Shown: positions 32,270 to 43,445 of the stretch, one piece after another
Layout: each line of letters starts with the position of its first letter
How positions within the stretch are numbered: the stretch's first letter is position 1
Source of the DNA: Patagioenas fasciata
Taxonomy: Eukaryota > Chordata > Aves > Columbiformes > Columbidae
DNA: 64,000 nt
Assembly (NCBI RefSeq): GCF_037038585.1
Contig: NW_027288510.1
Location: 2,981,001 to 3,045,000 of the forward strand
Direction of reading: 5' to 3'
Program-made: the position numbers and the translations under genes
Notes under the pieces: model-generated
Seen by the model: the letters and a program-made list of their open reading frames with translations, nothing else
What the model was told of the DNA's origin: nothing
Databases searched by the model: none

Positions 32270-32825
32270 CTCAGATTCCCAAGACCCGATTTCTGTCCCT
32301 GCAGAGCTGGCAGCCCTTCAGGGACATACCTGTGTTTGCTTTGATATTCTTCAGTGGCTGACTCTGGGCTGTGTGAGCATCTCCATGATGTACTTTTACA
32401 ACCATGTTCTCCGTACAGGCAGCAACATCTTGCCACAGTTCAGCAGCCTCTTGGAAAGTAAATGTGAAAAAGCAAGATGTGCGGTTCCAGCCACCTGGAT
32501 GATAAAGGAAGATCAATACTAACATGACCATCTGGACGGTCAAAGACATAATACTAACATAATAACATAGAAAGGGCCTTGGACAGAGTACTTTGAAGTA
32601 CATTTCTCGTAATTGTAAAAAGTTATAGCCCAGACTCGTGAGAATGGGATCTCGGGCCGGATAACCGCCCCCAAGCGCATGGGATTTGTGATGTCCTTGG
32701 GCCTGGTCTGTGAACGAGTGGGAACGTAACTGAAATAAACATCACATGAGTTTAGTGTGTTTTTAATAACAATTACTGGAAAAACATCTTATGTACCATC
32801 TTAGTCCAGGCCCATATCTGTCCCC
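32270..32825 (-). mobile_element. Endogenous retroviral pol fragment, minus orientation
   Basis: From right to left it matches the fragment at 27335-27702 in inverse and then continues into an RNase H tail region (NMVVKVHHGDAHTAQ, with a frame change). Together with its partner it flanks the nested gene as an inverted pair about 5 kb apart. Confidence 0.6.
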
Positions 32826-34100
32826 CAAGGAATGTATTTTGGTGTTGGGGCAGGGGAGGAGCACAGACAGGCAGCCCGGACCCCTGGGTCCTCTGCCCTG
32901 CTCGGGGAGGGGAGGTCGTTCCCTGTATGATGGGCTCAGCACTCCTGGGCTCACAGGAGATGTCACCCCCTCCAGAAGCCATCTGCTGTTCACAAGGCCA
33001 CCAGTGCAGCAAGTCAACATTCATTTGATGCAACCAGTCTGTTAGAGCCAGTAATCCTGTGTAAAATCGATGCAAAATTACCACTGTGCTTAACTACAAT
33101 GTGCCATGGAACAACCAGGCACTGACAAATCTCTCTGTTTTCCCTGGGAAATCACATTTGTGGCACTTTCACCCCCAAATCTCAGCAGCAGCGTCTCTTA
33201 ACACCGGTTAACAGCTTTGGGTACCCAGAGCTGCCTTCAGCTCACGTGAAAACGTCTCCTCACGCCCAGTGTGAGCCCAAGAACGACGCCTCCCCAATGC
33301 CCAAACTGAGGAACCTCAAGCAGTGCCCCCTTCTCCAAGGGCTGCGTTACAATCTGTGACAGAAAGGGGCTTCCACAGCCTGGAAAAGCTCCACAAGGAA
33401 CTGGAGATTCCTGGGTCTCAGAGTAATTCTAGAGCTCAAGTGGTGACAGCCATCAGCTCCAGCTCAGACAATACATGCCAACGCCCATCACTGACCCAGG
33501 AAGGCAGCTCTTCCTGTCCTGCCCAACGCCTTCAAATCCAGCACACTTTGTCCCTCCAACAGGAGGCAGCTGATTGATTTCTAACACCACTCTTCTCTGT
33601 CTACTTCGAGATGAACCAGACATACGTTATACAAGCAACCAAGTCCCCGCCTGGAAGCAGCGGAGCCTTTTGCCTTCTCCTTCCCACCCCACTTTGCAGG
33701 AGAAGGAAAACAAACGGCAGAAGAGACGCTGAGAAATTCAACCACCAAATGGAGAGGAAACCTTTGAGAGCGGGAATACTTATCCGTACAATGGAGAGAG
33801 CTACGCTGAATGAATAACACTGAAAATGAACCCTTCTTGCAGGGTAAAGTGCACAGCAATTCAAGACCTGCTGAACAGACCCCTGCCATTCTCAGCAATA
33901 AACAACCCCCAAGGCTCAACCAGCCAGCCAGGATCACTGCTCTAAATCCAAGCGCAGCTGCACCGACCTGAGCCAACACGGACACAGCCGCCTCCCTTGG
34001 CCCACACGAAGCTGCACAGGCCACGCGCTGCTCCAACAGGAACGTGCTGGGGACACCCGGGTTTCTCATGGCGGCCTCTGCGCGGTCACCTGCACAAAGC
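32826..34100. other. Spacer without recognised gene
   Basis: The minus strand is open for long stretches near 33581-34426, but the 3' two-thirds are ordinary non-coding composition and the rest is the minisatellite. I see nothing to annotate. Confidence 0.45.
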
Positions 34101-34760
34101 ACCAAGAGACCGGCAGCTGTGGGCTCAGCTCCGGGGGTTCCCGGGACCGGGGTCTCCAAGGGCCCGTTCGCACACGGATCTTTGTGCGCGCGCCCCGACC
34201 GCGGGCGCCTCTCCCGCCCCCATCCCGACCCGCCGCTCGCTCCCCCGGACCCGCCGCTCGCCCCCCCGGACCCGCCGCTCGCTCCCCCGGACCCGCCGCT
34301 CGCCCCCCCGGACCCGCCGCTCGCTCCCCCGGACCCGCCGCTCGCCCCCCCGGACACGCCGCTCGCCCCCCGGACCCGCTCAGCAGCCTCCGCTCGCCCC
34401 AGCCCTGTAGCCGGAAATTGCGTCACCGGGAGGGGCGAGCCGAGCGGCGCTGCCGGCAGGACCCCGACAGAGCTGTCCGATTATTCGCCTGACCCGCCAA
34501 ATTTTTATACGAAATGTGAATGAGTTGAGCAGTTATTAAAATAACAAAGTCTCTGGCAGCCGTGCCGTCATGGTGGCTCAGAGAGTGGAAAACCCCCTGA
34601 ACTGCAGGTCAGCCTCAGCTCTCAGATGAGCTCCTCCCCGCCCTCCGCACCGCTGACCCCGCAGCACAAAGCGCGACCGGCGCGTCCCGCGGGCGGACTC
34701 GGTGTCCGCGCTCGTTCGTCGCCTCCTCGCTGGCTGCAGCGGGACTGAGGGGCTGTGGGT
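34100..34760. promoter_or_regulatory. CpG island with ETS/CRE-like motifs
   Basis: This GC-rich, CpG-rich stretch on both sides of the minisatellite contains GTGACGCAATTTCCGG (minus strand, ~34418-34433), combining a CRE-like and an ETS-like core. It is a promoter-like island. No first exon could be defined on either strand. Confidence 0.45.
34227..34374 (+). repeat. 21-bp GC-rich minisatellite, seven units
   Basis: The unit GACCCGCCGCTCGCTCCCCCG alternates with a variant having C for T at position 15. The two variants alternate, forming a 42-bp higher-order repeat. The last unit has GACACG. On the minus strand it would encode repeated Gly-Gly-Ala-Ser-Gly-Gly-Ser, which explains a spurious long reading. 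Confidence 0.85.
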
Positions 34761-35170
34761 TCCAAACCTGCGGTTTGCTGCCCTTGCACAGAGGAGAAGG
34801 CTCGGCTGCTGAGAACAGGTTCCGTGTTAAACTCGGCTGAAGAGAAGTTTCTCCTCCTGGGATCTCAGAACAGCAGCAGCTCCAAGGAACTGACAGAGCA
34901 TGGGCCGCGGGCATTTCTCAGTGTCTGTGCTGAGAGGTTTGATCTGGGCGTTGTTAATGCCAGAAAGAGGTGGAAAGATAGAGAGATAAAGATGAGGGGT
35001 CGTGCTGCACAGAGTTACAGCATTTTTGCAAATGAGGAACTGAAATACGTAGCTTACGCTTTTTCTATGGATAAACAACATTTAATCCAATTCCTTAACT
35101 GTATTCCTTGAACACGTGTTCGTTAGAGCACAAGCCAAACAGCGCTGGGTGCACGGGCGATTCACTCTTT
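34761..35170. other. Spacer between CpG island and retroviral fragment
   Basis: I see no supportable gene. A plus-strand reading of 118 codons at 34755-35111 has no motif or splice context. Confidence 0.4.
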
Positions 35171-35174
35171 GTAC

Positions 35175-35500
35175 TGGACATTCACATTAACAGTGCTGAT
35201 AGTGGTTACATCACCAATCCCGTGTCCATTTCAATTTCAATTCCCCTGGTCCTTGGGTTACTCCCCAGGTTCTTTCTCCCGTCCGTGGTCCTTTAACTCA
35301 AGAGCCGTGTGTCCACCCTTTCTCTGCAGTCCGAACGGCTGGTTCTGTAGTTAATAAGGCAAGAAAAGGTCCTTCCCATCGTGGGGTCAGAGTTTCCTCT
35401 TCCAGGTTTTAATTAGTACTTTATCCCCAGGTTGTATTTTATGAATCGGAAACCCTAAAGGCAGAGTCTGATTTAAAATCTCTTTCTCCCTTCATTTAGT
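35175..35500 (-). mobile_element. Family-E integrase C-terminal fragment
   Basis: It is similar, in the same direction, to 19210-19520 (integrase C-terminal tail and the linker to env) but clearly more diverged. It is an older relic of the same family. Confidence 0.6.
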
Positions 35501-37380
35501 TCCTGCGACTATAAACTTCATATGCAATTTCAATTAGCTGAGCAATAGTTACATCCCTCAGCTCCTCCCTTTTGTAGTTTCTTACACTAATTTCAGACCC
35601 AGATCAGTCTGTGCGCAGAACAACACTGACTGCAACACAGCTAACCCAGAATTTCACATTCACATCACTTCCCCCTCTCATTTACTCTCATGTGTACAGA
35701 TGCATCTGAACGGGGAGCGCGGTGGCACTTTAATAATGGAACCGGTTCTCATTTTGTAATTATCTCCCCGAACAAAATTCTTTTGGTACCAAATATAAAC
35801 GTGCGAAGTAAAAGGCTGAGCTCAGACACGCAAACCGCACGCCAAGCTCAAATATACAAACAGATCACAATTACATTCATTGAAGACAATATCTCGATGT
35901 TTGCATTGCGCCTTTGGGCCGCTCGCTGCTCAGCCGGGTGGAGGCACCGCTGGGGCTCCTGACAAACAGGGCAGTGCGGCTGGAGCCCCATCGGCACCCG
36001 CCCCGCTGCTCCAGCGAGCTGGGCTGGGCAAGGCTTTGATTGGTGTCCATCTGGGTGATACAACTGTTATCCCAAAACCAGGGGTCTGTACTCGCTGTGC
36101 ACACGGAAGAAAAGCCACATTTAGTACACCGAGATGAGACACAGCCTGTCAAAAGCAGCACGAAAAACACACGTTCTCACTGTTTTCCCTACACACTACA
36201 CTGAATTCTAAACAATGTAGCCTTGTATTAACTTTCCAAACATTAACATAATGTGTTTTCCAGTAAAACATAGGCTGTGTTGTAAATCCAAAGCGAGTAA
36301 TGCCATGGTTTGCACAGTTCTGATGTGAATATTGGTGTTTGTGCCCAGCAACACATTGTATTTCATTGTGAATGTGCCGGAATATTTCCGGTCTGACTTT
36401 GTGTTGTACAGATAATGTCAGATTGGTTTTAGATCGTGTGGGTTCAAGGTTTGCACAGCTGAACGTGCTGCCGTGGTGTGCGTCTGTCTGTCCAGAGCCG
36501 GTAACGTGTATGTTTGTACAGCTTGTGTGTGATTTCTGTTTCTTGCAATAACAATTGTTTGGAGTGTGGTTTTTGCCATTTTCACATTGTATCACTCAGC
36601 TCTTGTTTTTCAATGCTTTTTTTTTTGCCTAATGGTTTTTGGAAAAGTTCTCAAAAACCACTGAGAAACCGTTATTGTTAAACTTGGTGCTGTTTCTTTC
36701 TTGTGAGTTGGGGCTTCAAAGAAATACCCAAACCAATACATTCCATATGTTTGGAAGACAGTTCTGTGCAGCTAAATGATTCCTTTTCTTGTCCTTAAAT
36801 ACTTGGGCATTTGTGCTAGAACTGTGTAACAGGAGTGATATTGTTGGGGCACCTCTGAGTGTAAGTTTGTCTTGGATAGATTGCCATGAATGTAGACACT
36901 GCTGCTCCACAAAGTGATGTTCTGAAGTTCTGCATTTGATCTTTTCACTTCATCTGATGAAGCAGTGGAGTTTAATCATTTGTCTGCAAATGAAACTCCC
37001 TAAAAGGCAGTGTACAGGGAACCTGCGGCAGGGAGCTCCTGATTCCCACCTGACTCCTCCAAAGGCCTCTCTTAAAAGTGAACAAAAGCCAACAAAAGCT
37101 GCGGCCCCTCCCTCCTGGGCCACTGCGGTGGGCGCCTCCCCTGAGACCACAGGAAGGTCCAGGCTCCTTGTCCTGAGTGGTCAGGGCATCGCTGGCAGGT
37201 GGCACCTGCTCGCCTGCTCAGGGCCACTCTTGGGTGCCTTCATGGCCCAAAATCCCCGGGGATGCCACAGGGCCACCCACTTTTTCCTCGCAGAGGGCAC
37301 CAGTGCCCAGGAGGCCTGGACATAGAGGTGGGCAGGGAAATGGAGATAGGCTGGTGTCGAGGGTTAAGATTGCGGGGTGA
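35501..37380. other. AT-rich spacer
   Basis: No gene, repeat array or element is recognised. Readings such as 36149-36595 on the minus strand lack any motif. Confidence 0.45.
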
Positions 37381-37389
37381 CAATCAAAC

Positions 37390-37740
37390 CCTGGCAGATG
37401 TGTTGTCAACCTCCTCTCCCCCCCACTTCCCCCTTTTGCCCCTCCCTCTCCCCCCTTCCCACTCAGCACAGGTGATTGAGAGGGAAAGAAGGACAGAGAG
37501 AAGAGAGTTGGAAAAGTTCAAGATGTTTTACTAATGCTACTGATAAGAATAGAGAAAATAACACAAATATACAAAACCAATCTTGAAAGTCTCAGCAACT
37601 GCAGAGCCAGCACCCAAAGTCCTGGATTGGACTCTGTAGCCAACCGGAGCTGGATTCAGTCTCTCACTGGCCTCAGTTCGCAGGGACGACCAGCAAGGTC
37701 CTCTCCTAATGTTGGCCATAAGCAGAAGGGAAGGAAAAAG
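37390..37740. repeat. Old retroviral LTR relic
   Basis: The part at ~37500-37660 is similar to 41800-41960 and its duplicate 60306-60466 (shared CTACTGAT, AATATAC-AAACCAATC, CAGAGCTGGATTCAG-like steps). It looks like an ancient LTR dispersed in this locus. The family is unknown to me. Confidence 0.45.
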
Positions 37741-37746
37741 GCAAAA

Positions 37747-38190
37747 GGGAAGGAAAAGGGACGAGATCCTCGTGATCTCCCGCTTTTATATGAAGTATTC
37801 ACGTGAATGGAATGTTATACACAGTTGGTCATCAGTTTCTCGTTGCCCCTCTCGTGAGATGTCCATCCGTGCTTATCAATAAGTTTTCATTCCATTGCTA
37901 CGTTTATGTCCTGGTTTTGTTAAAAACAAGTTTCTCTTTTAGTGAATTTGCCTGTCAGCTAAAGCCTTCATGTCAGCTGCATTTTCCTGGAGAACCAGAC
38001 ACATGTTTTGGTTAAACCCAGCAAGGGAATGCAAACTTATTGATAAGCACGGATGGACATCTCGCGAGGGGGGCAATGAGAAAACTGATGACTGAGCGAC
38101 TGACCAATGGTGAATAACATTCTGTTCACGTGAATACTTCATATAAAAGTGGGAGATCACGAGGATCTCGCCCCTTTTCCCTTTTCCCTT
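37747..38190. repeat. Large imperfect palindrome with TATA-bearing arms
   Basis: The left arm ~37747-37894 and right arm ~38027-38190 are reverse complements over ~150 bp, separated by ~130 bp. Each arm includes CACGTGAA, TATATGAAG / CTTCATATAAAAG and a GAGATCACGAGGATCTCG inner palindrome. It looks like two LTR promoter ends placed head to head. The right arm runs into family-E integrase sequence. Confidence 0.75.
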
Positions 38191-38623
38191 TCTTTCCTCA
38201 TGGCCTTTTTCTTGTTTTGTTAACTACAGAACCAGCTGTTTGGAGGGCAGAGAAAAGATGGACACACGTCTCTCAAGCTAAAGGACCCCTGACGGAAGAA
38301 AGAACCTTGAAAGTATCTCAAGAACCGGGCAAACTGAAATTGAAGTTGACTCGGGGTTGTAAATGGACTGTGGTATAAGCATATCCACAAAGGGAACTTA
38401 CCAACGGGATTGTGTAAGAAATGTCTAAGAATAGAAGATCAGGAAACCAGAGCTCGGTTGAGGATTCCAGTTGCCACTGGAAGAATAGAAAAAAAATAGC
38501 CAAGAATGGTGGGAGGTATTTACTGAAGGGGTGAATGGGAATTTAGAGAGTCCGCCAGTGATGAAAAGAATAGAGTGCAGACAGAGAAATCAAATTCCGT
38601 GTTGCTCCTGTTGTTCCTAGGAA

Positions 38624-39810
38624 GTGAAGGCCAAGAGTTGGGAAACGATAATCGCCACGCTAACGACAAAAACAGGAAAGGCGGGGACACGGCCCTCGCT
38701 GCCGAGAAGACGACGAACTCGGCTGCCGGCTGCAACCTGCTCGGCCAGAGAGCGTGGAAACCTGGACCTGATCCTCTTGCCAGGAGCGGTGACTTATTCT
38801 TCCCAACTTAGCCTGGTTAATCCCTGGACCAAGTGCTACAAGCGTGTGAGAATAGGAAGACTAACCCAGTATGTTCTACATTATCACACTCGTATTAATT
38901 CTGGATGTTATGATAGAACAAAATTGGAGAAGTGTGAAATCCAAGGGCAGAAATTATGGGTAGCAACTAACCTAGAGAAAGGTGGACTCGCTGTAGGCTC
39001 TGCCTCCTGCCCTAGGGGAGAACAGAGGATCTGTTTTACACAAGCTGGTAGGAGGGGCTATTCAGATGGAGGGGGAGTGCAAGACAAAACTTGAAACAGA
39101 GAGGAGTTTAATAAATGCCCCATAGGAGGAATGCAAACTTGGAAAGATGGTGAATGGCCTGCACAAAGAATATCTGAATACTATGATCCAGCCACATGGG
39201 CCCAAGATGGAAACTGGGGATCCCGTACCCCTATATATATGCTAAACCAAATTATTTGGTTGCAAGCAGTGGTTGAAATAATAAGCAACCAGACGGCTGA
39301 GGCACCGAATCTCATAGCGAGACAATTGTCTCAGACCAGAGCTGCAGTGTACCAAAATCAGGGAGCGTGAGATTGGCTTTTAGCTGAAGAGAGGGGGGCG
39401 TCTGTGGGAAACTGAATACTTCGGAGTGTTGTTTGGAAAGAGATAACGATGGGGAAGCCATAATGAAAATAGCAGAGGAGATAAAACGCGTTGCACATGT
39501 ACCAGTACAGAAATGGAATTCTATACTTACTAGCCATTGGTGGGGTAACTTATTTGGGGGAGCCTGGTGGAAGAAAATAGGCTTCATGATAGTATGTGCA
39601 TTTCTGGGTTTCCTGTTTCTGCCACGTATGACCCCGCGCTTTGTTCGGTTAATACATTCAGTAGTCCAAGCCATGCAAATCTCAGGCACGCCTATAGATC
39701 CTGAAATGGCAGCAAAAGGAACGGGGTATAAACTAATGATTTTGAAAGATAACACCAAACTGGACCTGGCCATCGCACTGGGAGGAAGAAACCCAAAAGG
39801 AAAGCGCTAG
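38624..39810 (+). pseudogene. Family-E env, second copy
   Basis: Open pieces lie at 38624-39094 (surface subunit), 39131-39370 and 39433-39810 (transmembrane subunit with anchor IGFMIVCAFLGFLFLP). They are separated by the same stop codons as in the copy at 3.2-4.2 kb. The shared stops show that the env was already dead before the two copies separated. Confidence 0.65.
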
Positions 39811-40089
39811 GAACTGCAGTGAGCGGGGTCACCACGCCAAAGAGCGCGAGCTCCCGCTGCAGCCCAACAGATGCCATTGCTGCCGGGGCACCAGCCGCCC
39901 GGTCATCAGCTGCCCCAGAAGAGCAACACGAATGTTTTGTTCAACATGAGAATTTGTTTGTTCTTTGAGGGAGAAAGATAAGTCTTCTCCTGTCGAAGCA
40001 GCCTTCTTACTTGTGGTCCGAGAAAAGGTTAAATAGGGAATCATCACGTTAGTACAAGAATTTACTAACCTTCCCGAAAAGGGGGGAAC

Positions 40090-40499
40090 TGACAGAGGGA
40101 ACTAACTAACTAACTAACCCATTATGTTAAGAAAAAACAGAACCTCGTCGAATGCCAAGGTAAGAGGTTTTACAGCACCTAGATGTAAACTTGAGAAGAC
40201 GAGATAACGAAGATTTACAGCAAAAGGGGGGAACCAGTCTGATTTCAATCGACTTGGCAGCTTGGGTTCCAGTCCACTCAACATAATGAGCCAAAGGTAA
40301 AGAGGTCACTGTGACGAGGCTGAAGGAGCCTTCATCCAAAGACCCTCCTCAAGACCACCAGATGGCACTGCGCAGGTGCAACAGGGAGGGGTCAAGGAGG
40401 AGACTACGGAAATGATCACCTGGGACTCATTTTAAGAAGAAGCGGGAAAGGTTATGAATATGTAGAGGCGTTCCTGGGGTCATTATGAATACGTAACAC
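40090..40499 (+). repeat. Family-E LTR, truncated
   Basis: It begins TGACAGAGGG after a purine tract. It is identical in layout to 4457-4866 and broken off at the same relative place where the two copies diverge. Confidence 0.6.
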
Positions 40500-41090
40500 T
40501 TCGGTACCTGCAGTCTGCTGGTTCACTGCTGGGGCGCAGTGCTAGGGGCGGGAAATATGAAAATAAACCGGAGCAGCAGCGCTCCTGGGGCGGGGGGTGT
40601 TCCCTGCAGAGCATCCCCCCGGGAGCCGGGCCTCGGCTCAGCCCGACCCAAACCCGCCCCACGCCCACCCGGCGGAACCTCAGGAACCAGGGGACAAGTG
40701 ACCCCACGATGGGGGTGGCCGGGCAGAGAACGGGTTCCCTCTGGCTGGGAAAGGGGGGGTTGAGCTGAGGGGGAACGGGAGGTTTGGAAAAGGGGAAGGG
40801 GGTTCCCTGGCAGACAGCGAGGCTGCAGGGGGGGTCCCGTCCCCTCACCCAACCACCCGAGCTCCGCCAGGGGCTGGAGCGCCGCTCCCCGCGGCCGCCG
40901 TCCTGTCCGCGCGAGAGACCGCCCCGCCGCCATCTCTAGTGAGGGCACAGCGGCCGCGCTCTCCCCGCCCCGCCACAGACACCTCATCAGCCACCGCCCG
41001 AACGGCGCCGGTACCCGAGCAGGAGGACTCGAAGGACGTTAACTCCCCCTCCTCGGCGGGGTGCGCCGCCCGCTTCCCAAGAGCGGCTCC
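40500..41090 (-). promoter_or_regulatory. CpG island with orphan first exon
   Basis: A CpG-rich island on the minus strand contains a strong-context ATG at 40933 (AGAGATGGCGG) followed by 28 codons (MAAGRSLARTGRRPRG...) and a clean donor GG|GTGAGG at 40848. It resembles the promoter and first exon of a housekeeping or mitochondrial-protein gene. No matching second exon is recognisable within the window. It lies at the right edge of the 14-kb block, so it may have been carried in. Confidence 0.5.
40849..40933 (-). CDS. Orphan first coding exon (candidate)
   Basis: This 85-bp reading starts MAAGRSLARTGRRP, basic and Arg-rich as in mitochondrial presequences. It ends at a consensus donor in phase 1. 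Its downstream partner is not identified. It could also be a decoy. Confidence 0.3.
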
Positions 41091-41208
41091 CAGAGCGTTC
41101 TGGAACAACAGACTTACACCGATATAAGTTAAAAAACAAACAAACAAACAATGAGAAGCCCAGAACTCTTTCCCCGAGCATTTCAAGTAATACCTATGAT
41201 CTACATAC

Positions 41209-41333
41209 CGCATCCATGTATGTCAGCTGTTCTGCCACCAGGTCTTCTTGGGACAGCGAGAATTCTTCTGGGCCGCTGATCTCCAGTTCCTCTTCCTCGT
41301 CCGGGGTGCAGGGAGAAAGGCTGTGGAACGCGT
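41209..41333 (-). CDS. RALGDS-like copy A exon 7
   Basis: It encodes an acidic linker (TPDEEEELEISGPEEFSLS) and AEQLTYMDA, the entry to the RasGEF domain. The acceptor is CTGGCCAG and the donor GCG|GTATGT. Phase 0 at the end fits exon 8, 14 kb away. Confidence 0.85.
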
Positions 41334-41789
41334 CTGGCCAGCGGGGAAAACACGAGTCAGTGAATTTATACAGAAAACAAGTAATCAAAGCAGGTATTTG
41401 GAAAATCACTACATAGAAGAACAGAACATGCAAAGGGACCTGCCTGGGGTAATGGCCTCACCGTGCTGCATATTTTAGGGAGATAGAGAAGGTCCAGAAG
41501 ATTAAATGGGCAAAGAGAAGGTAGAAGAAAAAGAAATAGGGAGAACTGAGCTGTTCAGGGTCTCTTAGCTGAGAAGTGCCTTAACCCATTCACTAACCAT
41601 TCTTTGGAAAGAACAAACCCACCAACCCCCCCACAACAACTCCTTATTAACACTGCAGAACTTTGATAATCTGCTTGTCAGCATCTATGCATTCTATACT
41701 CTGAAAAACAGCTGAACTGCAAAGAGACAAGACTGCAGTTATACCCCCAAAATATTACGCTGAGAATGCTCTTACGTCCACGTTTCAAG

Positions 41790-41975
41790 GGAAGAGGAGG
41801 AGAAGGGAGAGAGACCAGTTGGAAATTTAAAACATGCTTTGCTAGTACTACTGATGAGGAGAGAAAGTAATGCAAAATATACGAAACCAATCGTGGCTCC
41901 AGCAGCTTCAGGACAGGCCCCCGGACGCCCTGGGCTGGACTCGGCACTAAACCAGAGCTGGATTCAGGGCTGCAG
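41790..41975. repeat. Old LTR relic in intron 6
   Basis: It is homologous to 37500-37660. Its duplicate in copy B lies at ~60296-60481. It is intronic and not coding. Confidence 0.4.
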
Positions 41976-42294
41976 GGCTGTACAGAATTGATCAGCAGCC
42001 TTGGCTGCCGCAGCACTAAGTCTAAACCTGGGCCTTTTCTGCACACCAGTCCTACCGTTATGCGCTCCAGAGCCAACGGGGTCTGAAAAACACGCAGGTA
42101 ACGTGAGAAAAATGCATGTAGTAGAACTCAGTCTGCCTACTAAGGCTGGAAGTTGATTCCAGTACTCATTCACATACCACGTGAGCTCTTACGACTTTTC
42201 GGCTCACGGCACAGGAAGCTTTGTGCCCTGGATAAGGGGATGTGTCAGGCTTGACGCTGGGAGAACACACAGACAGCAGAGAAAGGTACTTTAC

Positions 42295-42479
42295 CATCAT
42301 TCTCCCATTCTTCTTTCTGGAACTGCTCCAGGAGGTTCTGCGCCCTCTTCTCCGGGTCAGAGCCGGGCATGTTCTTCTTCAGATAACTCAGCACCTTCTG
42401 CAGACACACGTACTCGGGCGGCTCTCGGAAATCGTCGGCACATTGGTCGAGCCAGGCTTGTAAAATCGATGCCATCGCA
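42295..42479 (-). CDS. RALGDS-like copy A exon 6 (REM domain end)
   Basis: The 185-bp exon encodes ASILQAWLDQCADDFREPP and LKKNMPGSDPEKRAQNLLEQ, matching the second half of the RalGDS REM module. The acceptor is CTCACAG and the donor GATG|GTAAAG, phase 1. Confidence 0.9.
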
Positions 42480-42912
42480 CTGTGAGCAAATTCAGAGAGA
42501 ACACATGGGTTGTATGCAGCAGGTATTGATGCAATCGCATGGATCTGTACCTAATATAACAACAGGAACACTGAGACATTCATCCCCCACGTGAGGGCAG
42601 TATGGACACTTCTGTGAGCACAGAATTTAATTTGTTCTTTTTAGGCAAGAAATATTATTAAGATAATACTTCATAGGAAACTAAAGGCTGCTTCTTCAAT
42701 TACACCTTGAGAAACCAGCGCAGTCATTCATATTTTCTCTGCGTTGTATTATTGGATGTGTTATGAGACAGCTGATACTTGGCCTTTACACAAGCTCCTT
42801 GAAGCAAACAGGGCTGTGAATTGTCAAATGAAACAACAGCTCTGCTGCCCACGTCCCGCTCCAGCACCGAACCCTGACTGGGGCTCGCTGGGCGCTGCAA
42901 AACCAAACTTAC

Positions 42913-42990
42913 GTCCTGAGCACTGTGCTGGATCCGGGGGAATTCTGGGTTCCATGTTCTTCAGAGCCCGAGATCTCCAGGTTTCCGTAT
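42913..42990 (-). CDS. RALGDS-like copy A exon 5
   Basis: The 78-bp exon encodes YGNLEISGSEEHGTQNSPGS, a variable loop of the REM domain. The acceptor is TTTTTTCAG and the donor AC|GTAAGT, phase 2 on both sides. Confidence 0.82.
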
Positions 42991-43445
42991 CTGAAAAAAT
43001 GAGATGGCTGTTTAGAGGAACCTCTACTGAGCAACCCAAACAGCGTAATCCATATACAATTGGCATAAACATATAGATATTGGCATATTCATATACAATT
43101 GGCATGAAGACAAGGGCTTCATGCTGGACAATTCCACCGTGGCTGGGGAAGCTGCGGCAGAGATGAAGGGTTTGCACATATCCCCCGTGCACTGGTCTTT
43201 TTTTAAGGGACAAGCTGTATTGGTTTTCTTGTGTCGGTCCCAGTTTGGTTCCTTAGCGGTCAGACCACGCACACTTTCCCCACCTGGCGCTTAAGCTTTA
43301 ATGAGATTTGGGATGTGGGCAACGTGCATTTACACATGGTGTGTTTACGCTGAAATCCTGAATTTTGCAGGATTCTTTTCTGTCAACATCCCCCTGTCGT
43401 GTATAATAAATGACGGCTCAGTTTCCATTCTGTCCCGGCTCTCAC

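Larger units (their letters stand above)
38191..40499 (+). mobile_element. Family-E element: integrase end, env, LTR start
   Basis: The plus-strand integrase C-terminus is at ~38195-38360 and the env start at ~38575. The rest of env (38826-39810), polypurine tract (40076-40089) and LTR from 40090 match the copy at 3193-4866 almost perfectly. The element is cut at ~40499, inside the LTR, by an unrelated CpG island. Confidence 0.75.
27154..41095. other. 14-kb block replacing part of intron 7 in copy A
   Basis: The two RALGDS-like copies match up to ~27153/59157 and again from ~41096/59605. Between these points copy B has ~450 bp of single-copy intron and copy A has ~13.9 kb of unrelated DNA. 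It contains retroviral pieces, a nested gene, two CpG islands and a palindrome. The right junction lies at a short shared GAGCG/TTCTGGAACAAC sequence. This is a replacement and not a clean insertion. Confidence 0.8.

Noticed and set aside
31551..32522. 323-codon plus-strand reading
   Set aside because: Its last third is antisense to a retroviral RNase H fragment and the rest is ordinary GC-moderate spacer. No signal, domain or splice context.
33581..34426. 281-codon minus-strand reading with Gly-Ser-Ala repeats
   Set aside because: The repetitive part is the 21-bp minisatellite read in one of several open frames. The rest has no protein-like features.
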